Part shown: positions 10,114-19,690 of the stretch, one piece after another | Layout: every line of letters begins with the position of its first letter | How positions within the stretch are numbered: position 1 is the stretch's first letter | The notes under the pieces: generated by a model | Database searches by the model: none | Told to the model about the DNA's origin: nothing | Seen by the model: only the letters and a program-made list of their open reading frames with translations | Made by a program: the position numbers and the translations under genes | Source: Candidatus Competibacteraceae bacterium | Lineage (GTDB): Bacteria > Pseudomonadota > Gammaproteobacteria > Competibacterales > Competibacteraceae | Reading direction: 5' to 3' | Length of the DNA: 30,827 nt | NCBI GenBank assembly: GCA_016699715.1 | Contig: CP065007.1 | Span: 3,565,001-3,595,827 of the forward strand

Positions 10114-11034
10114 ATGCACGATGAAACGCCATTGACCGCCGATCCGGCCCAAACCGCCCGCTTGATGCGGCGGGCGACTTACGCTTCGGTGTTTACCGCC
10201 ACGATGTTGATCGTCGGCAAGCTGGTGGCGGCGTTGTTGACCGGCTCGGTCAGCGTACTGGCGTCGCTGATGGATTCGATGATGGACGTGGCGGCGTCGA
10301 TCATCAACCTGCTGGCGGTACATTACTCCCTGCAACCCCCCGATCGCGAGCACCGGTTCGGTCACGGCAAGGCGGAACCGCTGGCGGGGCTGGTGCAGGC
10401 GGCCTTCATCGCCGGTTCGGCGGTGTTTCTGATCCTGCATGCGGTGGATCGCCTGCTACACCCACAGCCGATCAGGGACGCCCTGATCGGTGTTGGCGTG
10501 TTGTTATTCGCCATGGTTGCCACCGGAGCGCTGTTGCTGTTCCAGCGCTACGTGATCCGTCACACGCAGTCCACGGCGATCCGCGCCGATGCGCTGCACT
10601 ACGCCACCGATCTGCTCACCAACGCCGCCACCATCGTGGCGCTGGGACTGGCGATGTTGGGTTGGCCAAGCATGGATCCGATATTCGCGATCGGTATCGC
10701 GCTGTACATTCTTTACAGCGCCGGGCATATCGGTTACGAATCCATTCAATTACTGATGGATCACGAATTGCCTCCCGAGGTGCACGCCCGGATCAAGGAG
10801 ATCATTCGTGCCCATCCGCAGGTGCGCGGCATGCATGAGGTACGCACCCGCCGCTCCGGGCAAACCTACTTTATCCAATTGCATCTGATGATGGACGATC
10901 ATCTGCCCCTGGTGGAAGCGCATCGGGTGGCCGACGAGGTGGAGGCCACCTTGTTGGCGGTGTTTCCCAACGCCGATGTGCTGATTCACGAGGACCCGAG
11001 CAGCGAGTCCCCGCCGCAGCCGCTATCGGGGTGA
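10114..11034 (+). CDS. fieF: Cation diffusion facilitator, FieF-like divalent metal exporter
   Basis: This 306-residue inner-membrane metal/proton antiporter probably exports Zn2+ or Fe2+. It has six transmembrane segments (about 24-44, 48-70, 92-112, 122-144, 165-183 and 187-205) and a cytoplasmic C-terminal domain after about residue 215. The transport-site residues of the FieF family are all present: Asp54 and Asp58 in SLMDSMMD, and His162 and Asp166 in ALHYATDLL. The RFGHGKAEPLAG motif after TM2 is also typical. The ATG at 10114 has GAAGG only 3 nt upstream, so initiation may be weak. Transcription is divergent from ptsP, with 265 bp between the starts. Its 3' end overlaps an open frame extension of the convergent channel gene. 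Confidence 0.92.
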   Translation: MHDETPLTADPAQTARLMRRATYASVFTATMLIVGKLVAALLTGSVSVLASLMDSMMDVAASIINLLAVHYSLQPPDREHRFGHGKAEPLAGLVQAAFIAGSAVFLILHAVDRLLHPQPIRDALIGVGVLLFAMVATGALLLFQRYVIRHTQSTAIRADALHYATDLLTNAATIVALGLAMLGWPSMDPIFAIGIALYILYSAGHIGYESIQLLMDHELPPEVHARIKEIIRAHPQVRGMHEVRTRRSGQTYFIQLHLMMDDHLPLVEAHRVADEVEATLLAVFPNADVLIHEDPSSESPPQPLSG

Positions 11035-12755
11035 GAGGGCGCTCGCTGATCGGCGGACGATGCGTCAGGGGCTGCGCCGACGGCAGATGCACGGTCAACT
11101 GCTCAAACGGGATGGTCCAGTCGTATTGGTTGCAGGCGCTGACGGTGGTGCGTTGCAGGAAGCGGCGAATCGGCCAGTAGCTTTCGGCTCCGGCACCAGT
11201 AAACACCCCAACGATCAACAGGTTGAGCGAGGACGCCGCCGCTTCGTTGAATTCCACCAGCAGATCCTTGAGGTGAGGACGGAACGGCTGCTGTTCCAGG
11301 TGTTCTTCGAGATACGCGCGCAACCGGGGCACGATTTCGCTCAGGATTTCGCCCTGATGACGGTAGTCCAGCCCGAAGATGACGGGTACCGCAAAGCCTT
11401 CCAGCGACAGATTGCGCGGGTTCTTGCCGAGATAATCGGCGACCGTAAAGGTCTTGACCGCTCCGATGACCTGTAGCTGCACCACCTCGGGGGTCTGTAC
11501 CAGCACCTTGCCGTAGATGTCGCCATCCAGAATGACGATGTCGTTCTCCCGGCTGGGAAACCAGGATTCCTCCGGCGCATGAAGACGCGACTGCAAATCG
11601 ACCAGCCGGTCGAGCGGCAAACGCAGGGTGCCGCCGCGCAGCAGTGGGTTATGCAGGGTCGAATAGACATTCAGCGAGGTGATCCGCCAAGGCACGCCGG
11701 CATACACGATCCGTTCGCCTTCCCGGACGCTGCCCATGCCGAGCAGGATGCGGATTTCCGCCATGTAGCGCGGCAGCGATTGCCGCAGGCCCCATAGAAT
11801 GCCGATCGCCAACAGAATCAGCAGGCCAAGCAGCAGCCAATCGCCTTGAGTGTATAGGATGAGGGTGGATGCGAAAAAAGCCAGCATCAAGGTGAGTGCC
11901 TTGAAGGATAGCGCGGTTACCCGCGCCAGCCGGCGTGTTTTCCGTTGGCGACCCCGGCCAGTGATTCGGCCGACCAGTCGGCCGAATCCGCTCAATACCA
12001 GATAGGTCAGTATGAAACCGCCGAGCGCCAGTACCAGATTGAGGCCTCGGCCGCTGGCGAATTCCTGAAGCGTGAGAGTGAGTCTCTGGTTGCTTCGTTC
12101 GCTTGGCGTCGTCAGTCGTTCGAGTTGGGCATTGATGCGCTGCAAGCGGCTCGCGGTTTCCTCGCGATGATCTCGCCACCGCTCCAGCGTCGCTTGCAAC
12201 GCCTTTTTTACGGGGGGTTCCTTCACCATCGCCAGGGTTTGCTCGATATGAGCGATGGCCTCGTCGGTGGTTTGCAGCCGGTTCTCATACAAGGTCCGCT
12301 CGCTGCGCAGGCGTTCGATCATCCGCGGCCGTTCGGTCAGTCGCTTCAGTTCGTCGAGTAGGGGTCGAATCACGTCCTCGATTTCCTGTTGCCAGTCGAA
12401 GGTGGTCTCGGTTGCTTGTTGGAGTTCGGCGCTACTGGAGCCGCCGGTGGCAATTTCCTCGAACGAGGCCTTTAACTCCTTCAGCCGACTGGAGGTCTGT
12501 GCCACTTGCTCGTTCAGTTGCTGCGCTTCGGCGGGGGCTGGGGTGCGTTTCAATTGCCGGTTCAGATCAGCGCGATCGTTCTCGACTTCCTGGATAGTGT
12601 CGAGCAATGTCCGTAACTGCTCTTCCTGTGATGGAGCGGCGACGGTGGGTTGCGCTTGCGTTGCGGGGGTGGTGTCCGGGGGGGGTGGCCGGCTGGGCGT
12701 GCAGGCTCTGTGTCAGTAATCCAAGAACCAAAAGGATTAGCCAGCGAAAGGACAT
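10871..12755 (-). pseudogene. MscS-family mechanosensitive channel with periplasmic coiled-coil domain, frameshifted near the N-terminus
   Basis: The true start is the ATG at 12755, preceded by AAGGAGGA (6 nt spacing). It encodes a signal peptide (MSFRWLILLVLGLLTQSLHA). The frame breaks in a run of eight G at 12678-12685 (plus strand); removing one base joins it to the long downstream frame. That frame holds a predicted coiled-coil region (about 200 residues), four hydrophobic segments (about 11780-12060) and an MscS core with WGLRQSLPRYMAEIRILLGM and the beta-domain GSVREGERIVYAGVPWRITS. The family would open under membrane tension to release osmolytes. After YDWTIPFEQLTVHL near 11095 the frame runs on about 70 low-complexity residues to 10871, overlapping fieF by 164 bp. 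The natural stop may have been lost to another indel. A mechanosensitive channel is certain; which subgroup is not. Confidence 0.82.
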
Positions 12756-12976
12756 GGGATTCCTCCTTAAGTGAGATTTGAACGAACAAAAACGATCGGC
12801 TGGACCTGGGTTCCGGCCGCCGGCTGATAACCGGGAATGCCGTCAGGTAGGGTCGTGCCCGACGTGAGGGGTCGCGTGGATGGAGACCGGGAAGAAGCCA
12901 TGGCGTGGGCGACGCGCGCCCGTTTTGAAACACTCCGAGCCCCTGGAGACAAGACGGAAAAGGGACGACATGCGGC

Positions 12977-13932
12977 TCAGTACGCTGTCAGCGACATGCC
13001 AGCGACCGGGGTGATTCCTTGTCCGTCGGACCCGGCGAACTCGAAGGGGATCGAGACCAGTTCCATCTCCGCGTTGCGCTGGACCGCGAAGTGCAGGTGT
13101 GGGCCGGTGGAAAAGCCGGTGTTACCGGAGTTGGCCAACCAAGTGCCACGTTGCACCCGTTGCCCCGGCGCCACCTGGATCGAATCGGGATGCAAGTGAG
13201 CGTATATCGCCATGGTGCCGTCGTCGTGCAGGACGCGCACCGCATTGGCTCGGCTTTGATATTTCGGGTCGGTGCCACCATCGAAGAAATCGCCGGCCAC
13301 TTCCATGATGACTCCGGCTCGCGCGGCGCGCACCGGAGTGCCCAGCGGTAGGCTGATGTCCACCGCGTAACGGCTTTGCGGGTGTTGGTGGCTAAAGCCG
13401 CCGTCGAATGCCTGGCTGACGCGGAACCGTTGCCCTGGCGCGAACGGTGGCGCGTAGGGTTGCTCGGGTCGATGCTTGGCGGTGGGGTCGCCCAGCACCG
13501 CCCGTACTCGATAACCGTAGCTCCAGCGTGCACCCGTCGGTTTGAGTGCGACCACCGTCAGTTCCATGCGGGCCGGGACGACCACCCGCACCGGCAACGG
13601 TGGCTCGGCGCGCATGTTTTCAGTGCTTCGGCGCTGATTTCCACCTCCACCGGGCCGTAATAGTCGTTGACCGCCGCCAGCACCGGCGTTTCCGGGGTGC
13701 CGCGGTTACGGATGCTGATCCTGGCCGGTAGATCGCGAACCGCCAACTGACTGATCTCGACCGGCACATCGGTGGCGGGCGGCCGGTCGGTGAACGACCA
13801 GGCGCCGTTGGCATCCTGATATTTGTAGAGTTTTTTACCCAGTGCTGGTTGCGATTCCAGCAAGGCGAGCAAGGCCAGCAACGCGATCGCCGTCGGACCC
13901 GGTGCTTGGAAGCTTGTTCGCGCGATAACCAT
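12977..13932 (-). pseudogene. M23 family metallopeptidase with N-terminal DUF4124-like domain, one frameshift
   Basis: The ATG at 13932 starts a signal-peptide-like sequence (about residues 1-34) and a DUF4124-like segment (KLYKYQDANGAWSFTDRPP). The frame then continues one base out of register from about 13615. The break lies at a four-T run (13617-13620); one more T would fuse both parts into a protein of about 318 residues. The second part is a LytM/M23 peptidase domain with YAVDISLPLGTPV (metal Asp), the YAHLH motif and GPHLHFAV (HxH metal/catalytic site). Such proteins cleave peptidoglycan crosslinks or bind them in the periplasm. It lies 11 bp after the NAD(P)-binding gene and upstream of the mscS-like gene on the same strand. 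The break could be a sequencing error. Confidence 0.85.
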
Positions 13933-13943
13933 TCGGATCGTGG

Positions 13944-14603
13944 TCAGGGGGTGAAATGGTGGATGTGTACGCCTTCCTGGCCGCTTTTGGCCAGTTCGAC
14001 CATTTTGGCGGCGACGGTTTCCGCCGGCACCGGCCGGTAACGGCTGAACGGTCCCCACAGGAGAGGTGTCCAGAGCGGCGCCAGTCGTTGGCTCCAGTCT
14101 TCGACCGGCCGGGCTTCACGGTGTTCGCCCAACAGCAGTGAAGGGCGCAGCAGGTGAACGGTCTTGAACGGCAATTCGCTGACCGCCGCTTCGGCTCGGC
14201 CCTTGACCCGATTGTAGAAAACCGGCGAACTGGGGTCGGCGCCGACCGCCGAGACCAGCACGAAGCAGGGTACGCCGTGCGCCGCCGCCAACCGGGCCAG
14301 TTCGGCGACGTAAATGTGGTCGACCTTGGCGAACGCTTCCGGCGAACCGGCCGCCCGGTGGGTGGTACCCAGGCAGCACAGGACGACATCGGCGTCGATG
14401 GCGCCGGCGTGATCGCGCAGTTGGTCGAAATCCACGAGGTGTACGGTGAGTTTCGGGTGGGTTTGTTCCATCGGATGGCGAGCGAAGATCGTGACCTGGC
14501 CAATGTCGTCGTCCGCCAGCAATTGGGTCAAACAATGCCCTCCGACCAGGCCGGTCGCTCCCACCAGCAGGACGCGGATTGCCGATTGTCGTTGTTCCCC
14601 CAT
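13944..14603 (-). CDS. NAD(P)-binding Rossmann-fold protein (atypical SDR / HTATIP2-like)
   Basis: The ATG at 14603 has GGGAG 7 nt upstream and gives 219 residues. The frame extends further upstream but with unlikely sequence. The N-terminus carries the dinucleotide-binding signature VLLVGATGLVGGHCL (about residues 11-25). VVLCCLGTTHRAAGS marks the end of beta-4, and a VDHIYVAELARLAAAHGV helix and FVLVSAVGADPSSPVFYNRVKGRAE supply the Ser/Tyr-Lys-like region of atypical SDRs. The closest described relatives are the HTATIP2/YwnB-like semialdehyde-dehydrogenase-fold proteins. The substrate is unknown. It begins an apparent minus-strand unit continuing into the M23 peptidase gene. Confidence 0.85.
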   Translation of the reverse strand: MGEQRQSAIRVLLVGATGLVGGHCLTQLLADDDIGQVTIFARHPMEQTHPKLTVHLVDFDQLRDHAGAIDADVVLCCLGTTHRAAGSPEAFAKVDHIYVAELARLAAAHGVPCFVLVSAVGADPSSPVFYNRVKGRAEAAVSELPFKTVHLLRPSLLLGEHREARPVEDWSQRLAPLWTPLLWGPFSRYRPVPAETVAAKMVELAKSGQEGVHIHHFTP

Positions 14604-15114
14604 GTTGGTGCTCCCGATCTTGGCAACTGGATTCTTGTCGCTGAATGTTTGACGCGAGATCCGGTGTTGGCCGGATTTCGAACTATTCGCTGGATACCTG
14701 TTAAAGCATAGTCGTCGTTTGGCTTTTCCCAAATCGCGCGAGCGATCGGCATCCACTGCCACCGACCAGGAGCAAGCCGCGCGACTGATGAGAAATCGGT
14801 CGGAATGATACCGAATGCGTGAATCTCCGTCGCCGAAGGGTCTATTCCATGGCGGAGAACGCCGAATTCCAGACTGTGCCGTGGGCGAGGCGCGTTACCG
14901 GTGTACGAGCGCGCATGGTGGCGGCTTAAGACCAAGGGCGGAACATTGCTCCGCCCTCAATCAAAGCGCGGCACATGTTGAAATGGGGTTTGGCGACTAT
15001 CGGATCAAAGCGCTTGGCATCGATTGGTCGAGCGATCCCAACTCACCACCCCCGGAACCGTGTGCCGGGGGACCTACCTACCAGGGCGGCTAAGGCCACC
15101 CATGGATCAGTTTC
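14604..15114. other. Gene-free stretch with two hairpins
   Basis: There is no supported gene or tRNA in these 511 bp. Two GC-rich inverted repeats are present: GGGCGGA / TCCGCCC at 14936-14942 and 14950-14956, and CCCCCGG / CCGGGGG at 15049-15055 and 15065-15071. Neither is followed by a T-tract on either strand. The second sits about 45 bp past the ferredoxin stop and may be a transcript-end structure. The part next to 14604 should hold the promoter of the NAD(P)-binding gene, but no convincing -35/-10 pair was found. Confidence 0.6.
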
Positions 15115-15366
15115 TCAAGCCGTGCTGGTCAGCTTCTCGTACTTGGTTTGCAGTTGCTCATCGGTTTCGGCATGGTTTAGGTCCGGAATGATGCAGTCCA
15201 CCGGACAGACTTCGATGCATTGTGGTGTGTCGAAGTGGCCCACGCACTGGGTGCAGCGGCTCGGGTCGATCTCGTAGATTTCTTCGCCCTGATAGATCGC
15301 TTCGTTTGGGCACTCGGGCTCGCACACGTCGCAGTTGATGCATTCGTCGGTGATCATCAGTGCCAT
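15115..15366 (-). CDS. fdx: YfhL-type 2[4Fe-4S] ferredoxin
   Basis: This 83-residue low-potential electron carrier belongs to the Chromatium (Alvin) subgroup. The first cluster motif is CINCDVCEPECP (Cys9, 12, 15, 19). The second is CTQC, an 8-residue insertion, then CIEVCP (Cys38, 41, 50, 54), the insertion being diagnostic for the subgroup. The C-terminal helix (about 60-80) is also typical. The ATG at 15366 has GAGGAG 6 nt upstream. It lies 117 bp downstream of coaD on the same strand, the coaD-fdx order seen in Pseudomonas and relatives. Confidence 0.96.
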   Translation of the reverse strand: MALMITDECINCDVCEPECPNEAIYQGEEIYEIDPSRCTQCVGHFDTPQCIEVCPVDCIIPDLNHAETDEQLQTKYEKLTSTA

Positions 15367-15483
15367 GGCTGGCTCCTCGGTTTCTATCTTGTGAATTCAC
15401 GGCCGGTTCGCGGCACCGGCAAAGGCAACTCAAGCCCGTCCGAGCGGGAGCGGCCAGGCTGAATTTCCGAGTATTTTACTCAA

Positions 15484-15972
15484 TTAATGGCGCAAGGCGA
15501 ATTTTGCCGCCAGCGCCGCCTCCACCTTGGGGTGGACGAACGGCGCGATGTTCCCACCCAGCTTGGCGACTTCGCGCACCAGACTGGAGGAGACGAAGGC
15601 GTATTGCTCGGCGGGGGTCAAGAAAATGGATTCGATCTGGGGGTTCAGGCGGCGGTTCATGCTGGCCAACTGAAATTCGAATTCGAAATCGGACACCGCG
15701 CGCAGGCCACGCATGATGACGTTGGCGCCGACGCTCTTGGCGTAATTCACCAGAAGAATGTCGAAACCGCGCACCTCGACGTGGGGTAGGTGCGATACCA
15801 CCTCGTTTACCAGCGCCACCCGCTCCTCCAGTGAGAACAGCGGCTGCTTGTTGGGATTGGCGGCGACGCTGACAATGAGCCGCTCGAACATGCGTGCGCC
15901 ACGATCGATCAGATCGGCGTGACCATTGGTGATGGGATCGAAAGTGCCCGGATAGATGGCGACGACGGACAT
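15484..15972 (-). CDS. coaD: Phosphopantetheine adenylyltransferase
   Basis: CoaD catalyses the fourth step of coenzyme A synthesis, joining ATP and 4'-phosphopantetheine to form dephospho-CoA. The ATG at 15972 is preceded by AGGAA (6 nt spacing) and yields 162 residues, the usual length; the frame extends upstream without family features. Present are the nucleotidyltransferase signature YPGTFDPITNGH (with TNGH at 15-18), the RGLRAVSDFEFEFQLASMNR block, and the C-terminal FVSSSLVREVAKLGG, which binds ATP phosphates. The sequence is intact and strongly conserved, in contrast with the frame damage in neighbouring genes. Confidence 0.97.
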   Translation of the reverse strand: MSVVAIYPGTFDPITNGHADLIDRGARMFERLIVSVAANPNKQPLFSLEERVALVNEVVSHLPHVEVRGFDILLVNYAKSVGANVIMRGLRAVSDFEFEFQLASMNRRLNPQIESIFLTPAEQYAFVSSSLVREVAKLGGNIAPFVHPKVEAALAAKFALRH

Positions 15973-16350
15973 GGGCGTTTCCTGGGTGCGAGGGTTGCGC
16001 CGATTATCGGAAAAGCCAAGCGGCAAGGCAACCGGACCTGGAAGCTTGTCGGACATGGGGGCGAAGCCGGGGTAGAATTCCTGAAAGGTGTTCGAGCCTG
16101 GAGCGAGGGGAGGAGACGCTGAAAAGCGCACGACGACTCGCGTGCCTGGGGTTCAACTTAAAGCGTCCATGTCGGTTGAATGATTGTGTTATTGCGTTCT
16201 GATAGCCCAATAAACCGAGAGGAAATCAGGTAAATGCGATTGATTTGGACCCCAAAAAATCCTTCTGTCGCCCTGATGCCGTTATTTTTGGATCGTGTGT
16301 ATGTTATTTGATGCGTTAATTCGACAGGCTCCTGATTTTATCGATGGGTC
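15973..16350. other. Intergenic region between coaD and the baeR-like gene
   Basis: These 378 bp lie between divergent genes. The half next to the regulator (about 16160-16350) is clearly more AT-rich than its surroundings, as expected for a promoter region. I found no convincing -35/-10 pair or operator repeat. A longer open frame covering the left part is only an upstream extension of coaD. Confidence 0.5.
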
Positions 16351-17045
16351 ATGAACGTCGCCACCTCTAAAACAGTGCTCATCGTGGAGGACGAGATCCC
16401 CCTCGGGGATGTGCTTGAAGAATACTTGCGGGCCTCGGCCTTCGCGGTTGACCGGATTGCGGACGGCAATGCTGTCGTTCCCCATGTGCGCAAGCGTCCT
16501 CCGGACCTGCTCTTGCTGGACTTGATGCTGCCCGGGCGCGATGGCCTGGATATCTGTCGAGATCTGCGTGGCTTCACTTCCGTACCCATCATCATGGTCA
16601 CCGCCCGGGTAGAGGAGATCGATCGCCTCCTCGGCCTCGAGCTGGGCGCGGACGACTACATCTGCAAGCCATTCGCCCCGCGGGAGGTGGTCGCGCGGGT
16701 CAAGGCGCAGTTGCGCCGGGTCGATCTGTTGACCCATCCACAGATGGAAGTTCAGGAGCACGGACTGTACCTGGACGCTGACAGGTTCGAAGCGCGCATG
16801 GGCGAGCGGGCGCTGCGCCTCACCGCGGTGGAGTTCCGGTTGCTCGATACCCTGTGCCGCCATCCCGGTCGCATTTTTCCCGCACCCGATTGATCGACAA
16901 TCTGTACAGCGACCAACGTATCGTGACCGAAAGGACAGTCGATACGCATGTCAAGAATTTGCGCCGGAAGCTGGCGACTGAGTTCGACGGTCGGCAGTTC
17001 ATCCAGTCGGTCTACGGCGTGGGTTACCGCTTCGAGCCCGAGTAA
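16351..17045 (+). pseudogene. baeR: BaeR-like OmpR-family response regulator, one frameshift
   Basis: The receiver domain (residues 1-120) aligns closely by memory with E. coli BaeR: DLLLLDLMLPGRDGLDICRD (phospho-acceptor Asp57), VPIIMVTARVEEIDRLLGLE and GADDYICKPFAPREVVARVK. A winged-helix DNA-binding domain follows. The frame ends early at 16893 but resumes one base off as RTRLIDNLYSDQRIVTERTVDTHVKNLRRKL and ends GVGYRFEPE at 17045. One extra T in the five-T run near 16875 would restore a protein of about 231 residues. BaeR homologues control envelope-stress and efflux genes. It is convergent with its presumed kinase gene, not in one operon with it. No strong Shine-Dalgarno precedes the ATG. 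Confidence 0.88.
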
Positions 17046-17103
17046 TCCGGACATCGTCCGGATACCGGGGCAGACTCGCGGCGGGATGGAGAAGGTATCG
17101 ACC

Positions 17104-17397
17104 TCAATCCCTCCGGCCCGAACGAGGTGGGCCGTCCGGTGGGCCACCTTCGGGTGCGCATGCCCGCGTATCCAGTCCAGGCGGTGTGATACAGATGCCC
17201 TTCACAAGGTCATTCCCACGGCCGGAAAAACTGCAAACGGCGTTTTCCTGCTGGCCTTCACAGGCCTGCAGGGCCTCGGGCGGGGGTTGAGGGGGGCGTC
17301 TGCCTCCGCGATTATCGGGCTGCGCGCTCGAAAGCGGCGCGGCGGCGCAGAGCAGGAGAAACAGGGGTATTGACAGAATGGCTCGATGTCGTGGCAT
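17104..17397 (-). CDS. Small secreted cysteine-containing protein, function unknown
   Basis: The ATG at 17397 has AAGGAG 6 nt upstream; the open frame reaches further upstream but without coding character. The 97-residue product has a clear signal peptide (about 1-26, ending LSSAQP) and a Pro/Arg-rich stretch. It then has a compact segment ACEGQQENAVCSFSGRG continuing to GICITPPGLDTRACAPEGG, with four cysteines probably forming two disulfides. The C-terminus is Pro/Gly/Arg-rich. Its placement between a baeR-like and a baeS-like gene suggests a periplasmic protein made under or feeding that system, which is inference. It is codirectional with the kinase gene, 207 bp downstream of its stop. Confidence 0.75.
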   Translation of the reverse strand: MPRHRAILSIPLFLLLCAAAPLSSAQPDNRGGRRPPQPPPEALQACEGQQENAVCSFSGRGNDLVKGICITPPGLDTRACAPEGGPPDGPPRSGRRD

Positions 17398-17604
17398 GTG
17401 AGGCTCCTTGATCTCGTTGACGTTGAAGTGCCGACAGTCTATCGAGAGAGTAAGGAGCGGATTTGAAGGAAAATTGAAGAAATTGTGCAGCCCAGGTGGG
17501 GCATCCGAAACCCATCTCTTGATCTTCAATAGCGCTTTCGGAATCGAAATCCTGCTCCGGGAAGCAAACTCCGGGGTTCCGACGATCACCCCGCGCGATC
17601 AGGG

Positions 17605-19217
17605 TCACGAGTCCGATGCGGGCAAGCGGATCTCGATCTCAAGACCGCCGGAGTCCGCGGCTCCCGCGGAGATACTACCGCGATGGGCCTCGATAATACT
17701 GCGACAGATGGCCAGCCCCAGCCCAGCGCCCCCTTTCGCCCGGGAGCGGGAGGACTCCACTCGGTAGAAGCGGTCGAACAGGCGCTCCAGGGCTTCCGGG
17801 GTAACGCCCGGCGGCGTGTCCGACACCGATACCCTGATCTCGGCCCCCGCTCGCGTTGCCACGACCCGCGTGAATCCGCCGGGGTCCGTGTAGCGCAGGC
17901 TGTTCCCGAGCACATTGTCCAGGACCTGGCGCAGCCGTCCCCGGTCACCCTCCATGGGCAGCTCCTCGTCGCTCTCCAACCGCAGCTCGACACCCTTGTC
18001 GGCGAAGGCGGCCCGCGACTCGCCAACCGCGACTTCGAGAATCTCCCCCAGGTCCAGGGGGCCATGGCGATAGTCGAGCGCGCCCGCATCCGACAGGGCC
18101 AGGTCATAAAGATCGTCCAGCAGTCGAACCAGAGCGAGCAGTCTGCCCTGGAGCTGCTCCAGGCGCTCCTTCGTACAAGGCCTTATCCCGTCGATCAGCG
18201 CGTCCAGCTCGGCCCTGGCCACCGCAACGGGTGTGCGCAGCTCGTGGGAGATATCGGCCATGCCGCGGCGCCGAAGGTCCTCGTTGCGTTCCAGCGCAAC
18301 GGCCAGGTGATTGAAATCCTCCGCCAGTGCCGTCAGCTCGTCCCGACCTTGGGGCGCGAGCCGCGTTCCGTAGTCCCCCTTGGTCAGTCGGCGGGCTCCC
18401 CGGCCACGGCGCGGACGCGCCGCAGCATGCCTTCTCCGAAGACCCAGCCCAGCAAGATAGCCAGTGTCAACGCGCCCACGGCGATCCAAAGGAGGGAGCG
18501 GTTGTGCTGGCTGTGGAAGCGTTGCGCCAGCTCGTCCTCTAACCAGAGGGGCGGCGACAGTCCGAGCCAACCAACGACAACACCGTCCGATTCCAGGGAA
18601 ACGAGCAGTTCTTTTCCAATATTCCGAGGCTCTCCCGCCACCCAGCGGCGCTGATCGTCCAACAGACGCAGGCGACCGGCCAAACCTCCCGGTCCCGGGG
18701 GGGATTGACCGAAACCCGGCTCAGCTGGAGCCGGAGCGAAACCTGGACCCGGAGGCGGAGCGTGCGATGGAGCGACGGACCGCTCTCCGTGGAAACCGGG
18801 TGGAAGACCGCCTGGAGGCGGGAATGCCGGTGCGCCTTCACGACCCGGCGGGCCGGGCTGGGAAGGGTTCCTGGGGGCCGTATCGGTGGGCTCGGCTCCC
18901 GCACAGGCCCGCCTCCCGCGGCGTCGGACGATGGCCGGGGTTCCGGGATTGACCAGTGTGGCTCGGCGCCAAGGCATCGTCGATGAACCGCGCCAGTCAC
19001 CGGGATGACGACGGAAGAGATCCCACGAGCCGTGCTCCTGATAGGTTTTTACCAAAGCCTCTTCGAGAGGCACGACACGCTTGAGCTCCTGTTGCCCCAG
19101 ATAGTCCAGAAAGCCGTACTGAAAGCTCCAGCGGGCGGCAAGCCCCATGGCGATTACCGAGACGGCGCTGGTGAGCCCCAGTATTACCAAGAGCTTGAGT
19201 GTGAGACCGATACGCAT
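17605..19217 (-). pseudogene. baeS: BaeS-like sensor histidine kinase, one frameshift
   Basis: The N-terminal frame starts at 19217 with TM1 (about residues 9-28) and an unusually long Pro/Gly-rich periplasmic loop (about 110-190). TM2 covers residues 242-260. The frame stops at 18384, and the kinase core continues one base off. One additional base in the CCCC run at 18398-18401 joins VRAVAG to RRLTKGDYGTRLAPQGRDEL (HAMP). The core has the H-box MADISHELRTP, the N-box DNVLGNSLRYTD, the G1 region VSDTPPGV, the F-box LFDRFYRVESSRSRAKGG and the G2 box GAGLGLAI, all very close to E. coli BaeS. It would phosphorylate the baeR-like regulator. The break may be a sequencing error; the loop itself could hide a compensated double shift. 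Confidence 0.87.
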
Positions 19218-19424
19218 GAGCTTGAAGACCTTGAGCCCTCACCACACGGATCATGGGTGGGTGAGGGCTTCCGCAGGATTGCAGCCAGTTCCGCCTGACA
19301 CAACGGGTCCCATCGAACTTCACAATTTCTTTCATCTTTCTCCCCGCTCATTTCAGATTCACTGCGTAAATTGTTGCTGAAAGGGGCGCTAGTGGCCGCA
19401 CTCCGATCCATCTGTATTCTCGTA

Positions 19425-19690
19425 TTATCAACGGGTTGAATCCGGTATCCAGCGATACGGCGTGGAAATAGACACCCTCGGATTCCGGGCGACTTTTCGG
19501 AGGACACGCCATTCAGGAGCAGTGGCCGAGTCGATTGCGCCTTTGCTGGGCGGCATCCCGTTTTCGTCCGGCTTGGCCGCCCCCGCTGGCGCGCGGCGGC
19601 CAAGCCGGCTTTGGTGCGCTCGGCGATCAACTCGCGCTCCATTTGGGCCTAGACCAGGCGTTCGACTACCAATCAAAACGACAGGATCTC
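19425..19690 (-). pseudogene. Serine recombinase (resolvase/invertase family) C-terminal remnant
   Basis: On the minus strand, a TAG codon sits just before AQMERELIAERTKAGLAAARQRGR, the characteristic long-helix region of Hin/Tn3-resolvase proteins. The helix-turn-helix end appears in another frame as VARNPRVSISTPYRWIPDSTR. The catalytic N-terminal domain is missing. It is a truncated, frame-broken remnant sitting directly upstream of the di-heme oxidoreductase gene, and a sign of past mobile-element activity in the coaD-rsmD interval. Confidence 0.75.

Noticed and set aside
12767..12952. Possible 61-residue minus-strand peptide between the M23 and channel genes
   Set aside because: No ribosome-binding site or family resemblance; the region is more likely the channel gene's leader.
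18997..19335. Minus-strand frame starting MKEIVKFDG with a GGGGAG upstream
   Set aside because: It runs into the baeS-like gene in the wrong frame and has no further coding character; at most a short leader peptide.
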